Source: Nostoc sp. 'Peltigera membranacea cyanobiont' N6 (GTDB lineage: Bacteria; Cyanobacteriota; Cyanobacteriia; Cyanobacteriales; Nostocaceae). From it: a stretch of 64,000 nt of DNA. The stretch covers positions 2,108,001 through 2,172,000 of the forward strand of contig NZ_CP026681.1 in assembly GCF_002949735.1 (NCBI RefSeq). The letters are read 5' to 3'. The position numbers and the translations under genes were made by a program. Shown piece by piece: positions 54,963 through 64,000 of the stretch. How positions within the stretch are numbered: position 1 is the stretch's first letter; every line of letters begins with the position of its first letter. A model generated the notes under the pieces. That model ran no database searches. It saw only the letters and a list, made by a program, of their open reading frames with translations, and was not told where the DNA came from.

Positions 54963-55766
54963 GTGAAAAGCGAGACTGCTTGTGGTGGAGCTACCTTGGG
55001 ACAAGAATCTGTCGCTAGAACCAGGAAAATAGTTCACGTTGATATGGATGCCTTCTACGCATCGGTGGAACAGAGGGACAACCCTAGCTACCGAGGCAAA
55101 CCGTTAGTAGTCAGTGGCGGGCCGAATCAGCGAGGCGTAGTTGCAGCAGCCAGTTATGAAGCGAGGAAGTTCGGTATTCATTCCGCGATGCCGTCAGTAA
55201 CAGCGATCGCAAAATGCCCCGGACTGATATTTGTCAGACCAAGATTCGACGTTTATCGAGAGATTTCCACTTCAATCCACGCCATATTCAAACGCTACAC
55301 TGATTTATTGGAAGGGGTTGCGCTAGATGAAGCATATTTGGACGTTACTGAGAACAAGCAAAGTATCCCCTACGCTTCTACTATCGCAAGACATATTAAA
55401 ACTGCGATTTTCCAAGAAACCCAGTTGACGGCAACCGCAGGCGTGTCGATTAACAAGTTTCTTGCAAAAATGGCATCAGGGCAGAACAAGCCGAATGGGT
55501 TGACAGTGATTTTACCAGAGCAAGCGATCGCATTTGTAGAACAACTGCCAATTGAGAAGTTCCACGGCATTGGAGAGGTGACGGCGGCGAAGATGCACTC
55601 ACTCGGCATTCACACTGGCGCAGATTTGAAAACGCGATCGCTGACTGACCTAAGGATTATACAAGTTTTAGATGCTGCTCACCGACAAAAATCATCAACT
55701 CTCAACTCGCGCCATACATCAGACGGTTGCCACCCGGAGTTACCCACGGAGCGGAGGGGGCGATAG
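54963..55766 (+). pseudogene. dinB: DNA polymerase IV (DinB), 3'-truncated
   Basis: The start is probably the GTG at 54963. Palm and finger domains are intact: HVDMDAFYASVEQRD (catalytic Asp), GVVAAASYEARKFG, ALDEAYLDVT (Asp-Glu pair), then the thumb with FHGIGEVTAAKMHSLGI. After about SLTDLR (about 55653) the protein changes to unrelated text. The little-finger domain, about 110 residues that grip DNA, and the C-terminal clamp-binding motif are missing. The product is probably inactive or impaired. Translesion synthesis is the family role. Confidence 0.78.
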
Positions 55767-55972
55767 TGTTCAGAAATGTATTCGGATTCGGAAGCGTAGT
55801 CTTCAATGTACACAGATGGATTTGGTTCAATCACTGTTTCAGGAATATTTTGGCTCTCAAGAATCTCAATGGATTCAGTGGGTGATGGGGTTACTTCTGT
55901 TTTCTTGCGAACTGGGTTAGAGGTTTTTTTGATGAGTCGTTTCATATCTATAGGAATCATTTGGCTTTCCAC
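55679..55972 (-). CDS. Possible small protein overlapping pol IV break
   Basis: 97 aa on the minus strand, with starts at 55972 or 55943. The N-terminus is basic (MKRLIKKTSNPVRKKTEV), then Ser/Glu/Pro-rich, and it ends SGWQPSDVWRELRVDDFC. No family recognised. It begins outside the pol IV remnant and reads into the junction, so it may belong to the DNA that replaced the pol IV 3' end. Confidence 0.3.
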   Translation of the reverse strand: MESQMIPIDMKRLIKKTSNPVRKKTEVTPSPTESIEILESQNIPETVIEPNPSVYIEDYASESEYISEHYRPLRSVGNSGWQPSDVWRELRVDDFCR

Positions 55973-56242
55973 AAAGAAGGGATATCCCAGAATACAGGAA
56001 GTTATCAGCGAATCAGAGACATTTCGCCATAAAGTTGTATGGGCGTGGATTGCTTTTTAGGGACGGGAGCGGAGCGCGATGCCGAATAGCCATTCGTAGA
56101 AACGGATTTAACAATAGCTATGATGTTGTCTACTTGCATATTCAAAGAATATTTGCCGACCATTGGTCGGCAAAAAGGTAGCAATTAGTGTTGACAAAAT
56201 AATCGCGGTAGTAATTAGGATCAAAGGCTACAATAGATAGTC
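55973..56242. other. Gene-poor junction region
   Basis: No gene. It contains the perfect palindrome TTTGCCGACC-ATT-GGTCGGCAAA (56152-56174), which has no adjacent T-run and may be an operator or repeat. Confidence 0.45.
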
Positions 56243-56374
56243 ATGAACAGTCCATTGACTTGGCTTACTGCGGGCAAATTGCTATCGGTGATTTTCTTGG
56301 TGCTAGCCAACGGATTTTTTGTGGCAGCTGAATTTGCCTTGGTTGCGCCAATGCACGCTAAAAAAGGGCAGTGA
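56243..56374 (+). pseudogene. CNNM/TlyC-type transporter, 5' fragment
   Basis: 43 codons from an ATG at 56243 encode a transmembrane helix and the motif VLANGFFVAAEFALVAPMHA, the hallmark N-terminus of HlyC/CorC (CNNM) family membrane proteins. The frame then stops; about 400 residues (DUF21 remainder, CBS domains) are missing. Confidence 0.6.
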
Positions 56375-56560
56375 GGCATCAATATCTTTGTCTTTACCCC
56401 TGAAGTCTACAGTAAAAACAAAAATATCCATCATTGCTCAATGCAAATTAGTTTAACTTCGCTCCACGAATCATAGTTTTTGTCAATCTCTTTTGCAAGA
56501 ATTTGTGGGAGATTAGCCAAGTCAATGTTTTGTGTTGTTGAGCGATAGTTTATAATATTC
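56375..56560 (-). pseudogene. Two small-gene fragments, minus strand
   Basis: From about 56560 a start-less frame reads NIINYRSTTQNIDLANLPQI and ends IDKNYDSWSEVKLICIEQ. An overlapping ATGATG then opens MMDIFVFTVDFRGKDKDIDA, which runs out at the junction with the transporter fragment. They look like the end of one gene and the start of the next in a small operon cut by rearrangement. Families unknown. Confidence 0.35.
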
Positions 56561-56580
56561 TCTAAAGATGATTAAGAAAA

Positions 56581-56748
56581 ATGATTAAGCCTAAAAATGT
56601 GTATCGCGGACACTCAATGGAAAAAGTTGGTCACGGTAAAAGAGCGGTATTTAAAACAACTATCAACGAAAAAGAATGGTCTGCGATGACTGAAATAAAC
56701 GTAAAAACAGCAATTGATACTTGGATTGATGAAGGAATAGAGCCTTAG
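56581..56748 (+). CDS. Small unknown protein, 55 aa
   Basis: The ATG at 56581 begins MIKPKNVYRGHSMEKVGHGK; it continues FKTTINEKEWSAMTEINVKT and ends TWIDEGIEP. It is basic at the start and acidic at the end, with no membrane segment. It is divergent from the minus-strand fragments at 56.4 kb. The balanced composition and strong polarity suggest a real gene; family not recognised. Confidence 0.45.
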   Translation: MIKPKNVYRGHSMEKVGHGKRAVFKTTINEKEWSAMTEINVKTAIDTWIDEGIEP

Positions 56749-56776
56749 TATGCGAATCGTTGGCTAAAGGCTACTA

Positions 56777-57385
56777 GTGCAGATTCCACAGGAGATAGCT
56801 TTGTTCAATATCAACTTTTCTTTTTGTATCTGGTTAAAACAGCGTTATACAGTCATTGGAGTTTTATTGCTTGCTATATCTATTACAGCTTGCAATAACT
56901 CTGCTACATCACAACTAGCATCTGCCAATCGCCCAACGCTGGCAAATCTTTCGGACACCTCTAATCCATCTTCTCCACCCGCCTCTGGCACACAAAATCC
57001 TGACAAGAACCAGTCCCAAGAACAACTTGCAGTCCAACTCATTCATGATTATTACGATGCCATCGCTCGTCAAGACTATAAACAAGCTTACTTGGCTTGG
57101 GATGGAGATGGTACTGCCAGTAAGCAATCATTTGAGGAATTTCAGCAGGGTTTTGCTAATACCGTATCCATTGTTGAAGAAGTCGGAAAACCAGGTTCTT
57201 TAGAAGGGGCAGCAGGCTCGCTATATATTGAAATTCCCGTTACTGTTACGGCTGTTAATAGCAATGGAACTCCACAGCGTTTTCGTGGTAGCTATAAGCT
57301 GCGACGAGTCAATAACGTTCCTGGCTCAACTCCAAACCAACGGAGATGGCATATCTACTCGGACAATATTTCTCTTGAGCAGTAA
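56777..57385 (+). CDS. Lipoprotein with NTF2-like C-terminal domain (putative)
   Basis: 202 aa from a GTG at 56777; a later start is possible. Hydrophobic segment GVLLLAISITAC, with a lipobox-like ITAC at about 36-39. A Ser/Pro/Asn-rich linker follows, then about 120 residues (LIHDYYDAIARQDYKQAYLAWDG, then VTVTAVNSNGTPQRFRGSYKL). These have the helix-then-strand order of NTF2-like/SnoaL domains. Probably in the envelope; function unknown. Confidence 0.65.
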   Translation: MQIPQEIALFNINFSFCIWLKQRYTVIGVLLLAISITACNNSATSQLASANRPTLANLSDTSNPSSPPASGTQNPDKNQSQEQLAVQLIHDYYDAIARQDYKQAYLAWDGDGTASKQSFEEFQQGFANTVSIVEEVGKPGSLEGAAGSLYIEIPVTVTAVNSNGTPQRFRGSYKLRRVNNVPGSTPNQRRWHIYSDNISLEQ

Positions 57386-57968
57386 TTCCCCTAGCGTGGC
57401 TGCTAAAGTCTGATTCATATTTAATATTTAATCTAACTTTTCCTATAAGGCAATCTGGTAGTGATTAACCACACCAGTATTTTAGGTCTTAAGGGTTTCC
57501 TCTAAGAAACTGAAAAGAGCGATCGCCCATCCAAGCAAGGAAAGATATCAGTAGAAGCGTAGCTTGCCACCGTAGGCATCGCCTCCTGGACTAACATTTC
57601 CTCTCTTCTCTACGAGAGGCTGCGCCAACGAGACGCTATTCGCAAACGCTTAGGGCAATAACTCTAGTAGCTGACTGAAAATCCTGCTCACTGGCTGGCA
57701 GTGGAAACCGTTCATCATCCGGTAGGTTTACTAAGCGCACTGCTAAAGCCTCAGCCGCATATCGAGAAATTGGCCCCACATTGTTTACACCCTGCTCAAG
57801 TGCACTGGGGTAACCTTTTCCTTTAAGTCATAGTCACATAGAACTGATTCAATAGGATGAACGAGTTAACTCCTTGTGTTTTATCTACCCAGAACAGTGG
57901 TCTTGAAAACAACTTTCTTAACAATTATTTGCAACGTGTCCTATTTTGCATAAAAAAGGCTTTTTTAC
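57386..57968. other. Intergenic stretch with gene remnant
   Basis: On the minus strand, 57827-57636 is an open start-less frame of 64 codons (EQGVNNVGPISRYAAEALAV, then LVNLPDDERFPLPASEQDF) that looks like the 3' end of a lost gene. 57540-57640 contains inverted motifs such as TCTCTACGAGAGGCTGCGCC, of dispersed-repeat style. Confidence 0.4.
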
Positions 57969-58559
57969 ATGAAACAAGAAAAAGACATACCAACTTTATA
58001 TCCACAATCAAAACCGTATCTTGTTAAATCGATGAAATGGCTCTTAACAATTGCTCTAATTTTGAGTAGCACCACTCATTATCCAGCACGAGTAATAGCC
58101 CAAACTCAACAACCAGCAACTACTAAACAGCCTGTACAGCCAGTCAAGATACCTGCTTCACCTCAACAACGCACCTCTCGACCAGCTTTTGTTTTGCCAA
58201 AAGTACCTGCTCGCTTAAGTCCTATATCTGGGCGTAGAGCAGGAATGGGTAGTCGGGACAATTGTCCTGCGGTAGCAACTGCACTTACTGCTTTAGTGCC
58301 ATTTCAAGAGGAACAAAAGGTTAGCAAACAAAGGGATAAATCAGTTATCGGGATTGTAGAGGGGTTAACCACCTCTGAACGGCCTACATTTTGGTTTTAC
58401 GTTCCTTACACTCAAGATTTGTCTACCTCCAACGCTGAGTTTAGCTTACAGGATAGTGAAGGCAAAGATGTTTACAGAAATGCGATCGCACTACCTCCAA
58501 AGCCCAGTGTCATTGGTATTTCTCTCCCTGAGAATGTTACATCCTTAAAAGTAGGTAAA
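57969..58559 (+). pseudogene. DUF928 protein, 3'-truncated by IS5
   Basis: About 197 native codons. Signal peptide at about 20-45 (SMKWLLTIALILSSTTHYPA). A Pro/Gln linker precedes the DUF928 domain with CPAVATALTALVPF, PTFWFYVPYTQ and AEFSLQDSEGKDVY, cut after LKVGKR. The following codons to 58589 are IS sequence. It is a paralogue of the intact gene at 40295. Confidence 0.75.
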
Positions 58560-59702
58560 AGACATCTCCAAAATAGTATCATTCTGTGATAAAAGAACAT
58601 TAAAGAGTGGTTTTGGCACAGGAGCATGAGCAATATACTGAATTACATTGAAGAGAATCCTAAACAAACACAAAGGTTAATAGGACTGGAATATGAACAG
58701 TTACAACAATTAATCCTAAATGCGGAACGTTTATATCATGAAAAACAAGCTTCACTAGAATCTAAGAAAGTTAGAATTATTGCTGGTGGAGGAGGTCGCA
58801 AACCAAAATTACCTATTCCCGAACAAATCATTTTAACTTTGGTGTATCTCCGGCATCTAACAACCTTCCAACTCCTAGGTATTCAGTTTGAAGTAAGCGA
58901 GTCTACCGCCAATGATACATTTAACTATTGGTTGCCTAACTTGCGAGAATTACTGCCATCCAGTTTGCTTGAACAAATTAAAAAAAACGCTTCTGACTAT
59001 GAAGTAGTAAAAGAAATACTCACAGAATATGAATTAATAGTAGATAGCTATGAACAAGTCAGAGAAAGACCTGGAGACAATAATGAGCAAAAGAAATATT
59101 TTTCAGGCAAGAAGAGTAATCATACATTTAAAACTCAAATGATTATTTTACCTGATGCTAGCGATATCGTTGATGTTGTGGCAGGTGAACCTGGGCCAAA
59201 AAGCGATATAACAGTGTTTAGAGAATATCGGTCAGAGTTTGATGCCAAACAAAGATTTAAAGGAGATAAGGCATATATTGGAGAAGATTTAATTACAACT
59301 CCAATTAAGAAACCAAGAAATCGAGAACTAACAACTGAACAGAAAGAACAAAATAAAATATTTTCATCTAAACGGATCTTTGTTGAACATCGAATTCGAA
59401 CAGTCAAAATATTTCGAGTTGTTCAAGAAAGATTTAGGTTAAATCCCCACAAATATGAGCAAGTAATTTTGACGATTTGTGGACTAGTAAGGTTACGAAT
59501 TCGAGCGCTAATATTACCATTAGAAATATCGTCTATATCATCAGGTTGAAATTACCGCATATAACTAAATATTTTTCCCTAATTATCAACAGTAAATATC
59601 TCAAAGTCTTATTTTATCGTACAGAGTAACTAATTTAAGATGATTGCATTTACGGGCTACAGCCTAGCCACACAAAGGCTTTAACTGTTTTCGGAGATGT
59701 CT
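58560..59702 (+). mobile_element. IS5-family element (ISL2-like) at a deletion junction
   Basis: About 1.14 kb. Terminal inverted repeats AGACATCTCC (58560-58569) and GGAGATGTCT (59693-59702), with further partial matches inward. Left flank: the DUF928 gene. Right flank: the tpsA gene in the opposite direction. Both lose their 3' ends exactly here, and no target duplication is visible. This fits an IS-linked deletion between convergent genes. Confidence 0.7.
58626..59549 (+). CDS. IS5-family transposase
   Basis: 307 aa. N-terminal helical HTH region with GGGGRKPKLPIPEQIILTL and the DDE_Tnp_4-type core: first Asp in LIVDSYEQV, second Asp in KGDKAYIGEDL, Glu in IFVEHRIRTVKIFRVV. A full-length, single-frame transposase of the ISL2 branch. 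Likely active or recently so. Confidence 0.85.
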   Translation: MSNILNYIEENPKQTQRLIGLEYEQLQQLILNAERLYHEKQASLESKKVRIIAGGGGRKPKLPIPEQIILTLVYLRHLTTFQLLGIQFEVSESTANDTFNYWLPNLRELLPSSLLEQIKKNASDYEVVKEILTEYELIVDSYEQVRERPGDNNEQKKYFSGKKSNHTFKTQMIILPDASDIVDVVAGEPGPKSDITVFREYRSEFDAKQRFKGDKAYIGEDLITTPIKKPRNRELTTEQKEQNKIFSSKRIFVEHRIRTVKIFRVVQERFRLNPHKYEQVILTICGLVRLRIRALILPLEISSISSG

Positions 59703-62442
59703 AATGTTATTAGTGGCACTCAAGGTGATATTGCCTCCATTGCCTGCATTGCCTTTAGCAGAACTGTTAGAGTATAATCTTTGAATGTAGATGCTGCCAT
59801 TAATGGCACTCAAAGTGATATTGCCTCCGTTGCCAAAATTACCAAGAGCTTCGGTGAACAAAAAGCCTGTTGCCGTTGTTGCTGCTAGTAATGTTGCCGT
59901 TGTTGCTGCTTAGGGTGATATTACCCGCATTACCTGCATTTAAAGAAGAAATGGATGAAGATTTAGTAAAGCCTACAGAAATATCGCTTTTGATAGTACT
60001 CAAGGTAATATCTCCCCCATTACCCGCAGAAGAATTAGAGGAGGAGTACGAGGATAAATCACCTGTACTGATGCCGTTATTAGCACGCAGGGTAATATTC
60101 CCTCCGTCTCTAGATATACTAGACTTGTTAGAACTAGAAGAGTGCGAGTTAGCGTCAATATTACCAGTTTTGATGCTACTGTTAAGGGCACTGAGGGCGA
60201 TTGCTCCCCCATTTCCGGCATTTCCAGAATTAGAGGAGGAGCCAGCATTAATATCACTAGTCCTGATGCTACCATTGATGGCACTGAGGGCGATCGCACC
60301 TCCATTTCCTGCACTGCCAGATGATGTGACCGTTCCTCTAGTTGTGTTAATGCCTCCTGTAATACTGGTGAGAGTAATGTCCCCACCATTGCCAGCACCA
60401 GCTGCTTGTGAGCTTATACCGCCTGTGGTAATGTTGCCCAAGGCAGTGAATGCGATCGCGCCTCCATTTCCCCCATTTCCTTTTAGGGCAGAATTCGAGT
60501 ACGAGACAGAATATAAATCGTCTATAAAAATACTACCTTTGGCAGCACGCAGGTTAATTACTCCTCCATTTCCTGCTATGCCAGAATTAGCCTGCGAATA
60601 TGAGTACAAATTGTTAGTGTAAATATTACCGTCAGTTGCAGTTAGGTTAATTGCGCCTCCATTTCCTGCATTATCAACAGCAGAGTTTGAGTAAGAGAAC
60701 AAACCAGCAGTAGTAATGCTGTTAGCGGCTTTTAGACTAATCGCACCTCCATCTCCTGCAATGCCTTTAAAAGAAAGTGAGTAAGCATACGAATTACCAA
60801 TGATGTTGATACCGTTGGTAGCGACGAGGTTAATTTCACCCCCTTTTTTCGCCGTGCCATTAGGAGAGAATGATGAAGTATTTAAGGCACCACTAACAAA
60901 AGCTCCAGGTTCAGCGTTAAAAGTATCAGCGATGTTGATACTATCAAAGGCTTGAAGATTAATTGCACCGCCATTTCCAGTATTACCAAAACCAGAGTAT
61001 GAAGCAGAGAACAAACTACCAGTGTTGATGCTGCCTTTAGCGCTTAATGTAATAGCACCCCCATTTCTATCACTGTCAGAATTAGATAGTGAGGAAGAGT
61101 TTAAAATGCCTGTGGTAATGCTACCATTCTCAGCTTTCAGGCTAATTTCACCCCCATTAGTTGTCATTCCTTTAGTACTCACATCCCCGGATACTGTCGT
61201 TAAGCTAACTATTCCCCCAACACCATTAAAAGGCTGTAAAGTAACATTTCCACCTAGCGTAATTCCCTCTAGCAGAGTTCCACTCGAAAACGCAGGTACT
61301 GAGCCATAATTAACACCACCATAAGCTAGAGTATTCTGCCCAGAACGCATAATTAACGCCGTACTCTTGCTTAAAGTTGCAGTATCTTGTCCAGCAGGTA
61401 AAACGCTAGTATCCGGTGTAGTAATATTTATATCACCTTGAAAGCGAATATTACCCTTGCTTTCAACTAACAACGATGACCCTGTATAGTTAGCTGCAAT
61501 ATCCACATTGCCATTGCTACTGATAATTGGGTCATATTTACTTACAAAGTTTGCTAATCCCCCCGATACACTCTTGAGCGAAAAATTCCCACCACTGGCA
61601 AAACGAGCATCGCCAGAAATTATCCCATCACTGATTAAGTTAAGATTGCTCCCACTGACAAATGGTGCTTGCGTTGGGTGATTCAGTGCTAAAATATCAA
61701 TTCCTTGATTTCCCTGAATCGTGAAATTACCAAGAGCAGTAGCTAAAAACGGAGTCATCACACTGTCCCGTACTTTCACAGTATCCTGTGCTTGCAGTGT
61801 TAAGTCTCTTCCTGCTTTTAGCTGTCCCTGCAAATCAAGTTTGTCAGCTACTAGTGTCAGGTTTTCCTGGGGTGCTAAATTTCCGGTGTTGGTAATAGTC
61901 GCCCCTGGCTGACTTGTTCCATACTGCAACCCTGGTGTAATATTTACCGTCAGCAATGGCGGTGCTTGGGGATTAGTAGCACTGAAGGTACTGCCATCAG
62001 GAAACTTGAAACTGCTTGCCGTTGTTGCAGAAAACGAGCCACCAATATCTAATCGGGCATTTTTTCCAAAAATAATGCCATTGGGATTGAGCAGGAATAA
62101 GTTTGCTGTGCCGTTAGCGCGAATTAAGCCATCAATATTAGAAATTGACTTACCCGTTACTCGTGTCAGGATATTCTGAATATTGAGTGCATTATTGAAC
62201 AAAGCTGTCTGGCCAGTGGTAACAGAAAACTCGCTAAAGCTGTGGAATAAATTGCTTCCATCGGTGGTTCCACCTTCGATTTTTATAGTATTACCAATCT
62301 TTTTAACATTAGAATTAATCGGTAGAGTACTATCTGGAGTGATTTGAGCGATCGCATAATTACCACTGCAAATTACTCCACTAGTAATGACAATGTTCAA
62401 CCATTGGAACAAGTTTAATTTTATCATTACCCTAAACATCAT
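59703..62442 (-). pseudogene. TpsA/hemagglutinin-type adhesin, broken 3' end
   Basis: 867 codons in frame to 59839, then a frame change near 59860 and about 50 more codons to the IS5 end. Signal peptide (GVICSGNYAIA), then the TPS domain (about 35-150) with the NPNGIIFG motif and GGTTDGSNLFHSFSEFSV. A long beta-helix follows with about 20 degenerate GNGGAI(T/N)L repeats. TpsA proteins are secreted by a TpsB and form filaments on the cell surface. The end of the protein is lost at the IS5 element, so it is probably non-functional. Confidence 0.78.
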
Positions 62443-62836
62443 TGCTCAAACTAGCATCTTTACCAAAAATAATCCCATTGGGATTAATTAGAAACAGATT
62501 GGCTCTGCCGTTAGATTTGATTAAACCATCAATATTAGAAATTGACTTACCTGTTACTCGTGTCAGGATGTTCTGAATATCGAGTGCATTATTGAACAAA
62601 GCTGTCTGGCCAGTGGGAACAGAGAACTCCCCAAAGCTGTGGAATAGATTACCCCCTCTTGTGGTTCCACCCTCAATAATCCTGGTATTGCCCTCTAATC
62701 TCACATTAGAATTATTTGGCAGAGTGCCATCTGGGGTGATTTGGGCAACTGAGATATTTGCATATAAAGCGATCATACTGACAATGGCAATTCCTAGACC
62801 TTGTAACCAGTCCAAACGCGGAGTTCTGAAAGACAT
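62432..62836 (-). pseudogene. TpsA N-terminal fragment (second copy)
   Basis: 134 codons: signal peptide (IAIVSMIALYANISVA) and a TPS domain nearly identical to that of the next gene (ALFNNALDIQNILTRVTGKS, NPNGIIFGKDASL). It then ends in SNDV and stops, overlapping the next start by 11 bp. The duplicate has lost everything after the TPS domain; the fusion point lies at the homologous GIIFGK motif. A Fur-box-like site lies upstream. Confidence 0.72.
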
Positions 62837-62906
62837 TGAACTCTCCTAATAGGGACTTCCAAAGAATAAATTATTCCAAGAAAAACAAGAAACAGGTTTT
62901 CTCAAG

Positions 62907-62919
62907 AATGATAATCATT
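62907..62919. promoter_or_regulatory. Fur-box-like motif
   Basis: AATGATAATCATT matches the 13-bp core of the Fur consensus (GATAATGATAATCATTATC). It lies about 70 bp before the TpsA fragment start at 62836. Iron control of adhesin or secretion genes is known in bacteria; control here is inferred. Confidence 0.45.
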
Positions 62920-62924
62920 TTAAG

Positions 62925-62967
62925 GGGGGAGAAAAGGTGTTGCCCTCGGCAACACCTTTTCTCCCCC
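62925..62967. repeat. Strong 20-bp hairpin
   Basis: GGGGGAGAAAAGGTGTTGCC and its exact complement with a 3-nt loop (CTC). It sits between the Fur-like motif and the ISAzo13 transposase. A run of T or A is not adjacent, so it is either a repeat or a structured terminator for the transposase gene reading towards it. Confidence 0.65.
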
Positions 62968-63066
62968 TCATCTATGCATGAAGAATCTATACACTTCTCA
63001 TCTATTTTGAAGTTAAACAGTGTAGGATTAGTATGTTTTGTAGCTAAATAAATGCTGTTATTAAAA

Positions 63067-64000
63067 TCAAATAACTTTTGTTTTACTACAACAAATATCA
63101 ATAAACCAATTACCTAAATTTGGGAAAAGTTCATGGGTAGAATCGGTTAGCCGCTCAATCTGTTTTTCAATTTGAGCCATAGCTTTTTTTGTAAGCTTGA
63201 CCCCATTCTCATAAGTTTTGTGTACTAACTTAACGACTGGATGTTTCCCGTTCCATGTCATAGTGCTGGCAAAATTTAGAGCCGTTTCTAGTTCATTTAA
63301 AATGCTACCATTCCAGTGATTTTCTAGTACTGCCCACGTCCTTTCTATTGGGTTATATTTACTATGATAGGGCGGATAATAAGCTAAACGTATATTTACT
63401 TGATGTTTTTGAGCAAACTCTACTATACGTTTCATAAATTGAGTACGCCGTGAGCTATTCTGTGGCCCATTATCTTGATTGAGAAGTAAGGTTTGAATAT
63501 CGGAAAAACGATGCTTTTGTTCTAACCAAAAATCTTCTAAAATATCAACAATAAAATCGCTTGTAACTTTCGATTCTGTAAAGTACAAAAATAGCTCATC
63601 AAGCTCTGGAAGAAAGATACCATAAGGAGTTACAGTTGTTTTTGGATTATAATCATGGTCATCAGCTTTCGCTCCGTCCCGGCTTTTACCCCCTCGATCA
63701 AATGAGCCAATCTTAACGCGGGCTTTTCCGTCCATACTTAGACGTAAAACACTCTTATCTTCCGAAGCATCAATATTAACTATGTCTAATTGCTCAAAGA
63801 TTGCATCGGTTTGCGGAATTTTTTTTGAGGTTGAACTTTCTTTACCCTTCTGAGCTTGTAACCTAAATTATTTAATTTTACTCGGATTGTTTCTGACGTA
63901 TGTAACTTTTCATCACTATAACCATACTTTTCTATTAGTTGCTTTCTGACTTCGGCAGCACTGAGTCTGGTATATAGTCTTTGACTTTTAAAACTAGGGT
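63067..64000 (-). pseudogene. ISAzo13-family transposase, partial, frame-shifted
   Basis: The C-terminal catalytic part (from about 63818 to the stop at 63067) has LLLNQDNGPQNSSRRTQFMK, YYPPYHSKYNPIERTWAVLE and WNGSILNELETAL, typical of ISAzo13. The upstream part (to the window edge) is in another frame: SAAEVRKQLIEKYGYSD, then LGYKLRRVKKVQP. The break is at a run of eight A (plus-strand T8 at 63819-63826), which could be a programmed or mutational shift. The 5' end lies outside the window. Confidence 0.75.

Noticed and set aside
58581..59627. Alternative IS5 ends (ATTCTGTGATAAAA versus a mirror near 59611)
   Set aside because: The AGACATCTCC repeats coincide exactly with both gene breaks and are perfect; the inner pair is imperfect.
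59870..60622. 250-codon plus-strand frame inside tpsA
   Set aside because: It is the antisense of the Gly/Asn-rich beta-helix repeats; composition is Pro/Leu/Ala-biased and non-natural.

Overview
The window looks like part of a large plasmid, or plasmid-derived accessory DNA, from a filamentous Nostocales (Nostoc-like) cyanobacterium. The HIP1 octamer GCGATCGC recurs throughout. Short tandemly repeated repeats, CHAT/DUF928/TPS gene families, GAF histidine kinases and a giant Ser/Thr-His hybrid kinase all fit that group. Species assignment is inference.

Layout. 1-2.1 kb: a minus-strand group with an unknown protein cut by the window edge, an alpha/beta hydrolase and a DUF1304 membrane protein. 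3-4 kb: an IS630-type element. 4-14.7 kb: plasmid maintenance. This holds a ParR-like protein, a ParM-like actin gene split by nested insertion sequences (an IS4-type element with a 10-bp target duplication, itself hit by an IS5-type element), a parA-parB pair behind twin palindromic sites, a decayed sigma factor, and a second ParM-ParR pair behind a repeat array. 14.9-19.4 kb: DNA-metabolism genes, namely SSB, an SSB-like protein with an acidic tip, a protein with clamp-binding motifs at its ends, and a 5'-truncated pol III delta' gene cut by an IS1634 element. 22.4-35.1 kb: a GAF histidine kinase and response regulator, then a complete chemosensory cluster (cheR, cheW, two mcp, cheA-REC, cheB) containing a 21-bp tandem repeat.

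35.5-46 kb: secretion and cell-surface genes. These are a TpsB transporter whose signal-peptide region is interrupted by a hairpin element, a TPR-CHAT protease, DUF928, a PPC/RTX protein with near-identical internal repeats, DUF2752, and two related exported proteins. 46-48 kb: an IS630 remnant, a truncated SDR and a probably exported RidA-like protein. 48.3-53.7 kb: an 1801-aa Ser/Thr-kinase/ATPase/GAF/histidine-kinase fusion. 53.9-57.4 kb: a CoiA-like/GIY-YIG fusion, a truncated DNA polymerase IV behind a LexA-box-like site, and small or broken genes. 58-64 kb: a second DUF928 and a TpsA gene, both losing their 3' ends at one IS5-type element, a TpsA N-terminal fragment behind a Fur-box-like motif, and an ISAzo13-type element at the right edge.

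The picture is a mosaic with several partition modules and heavy IS damage. The chemosensory cluster, the hybrid kinase and the CHAT gene appear intact. The two-partner secretion system (tpsB, tpsA) is decaying at both ends. No replication initiator, rRNA, tRNA or CRISPR array was seen.
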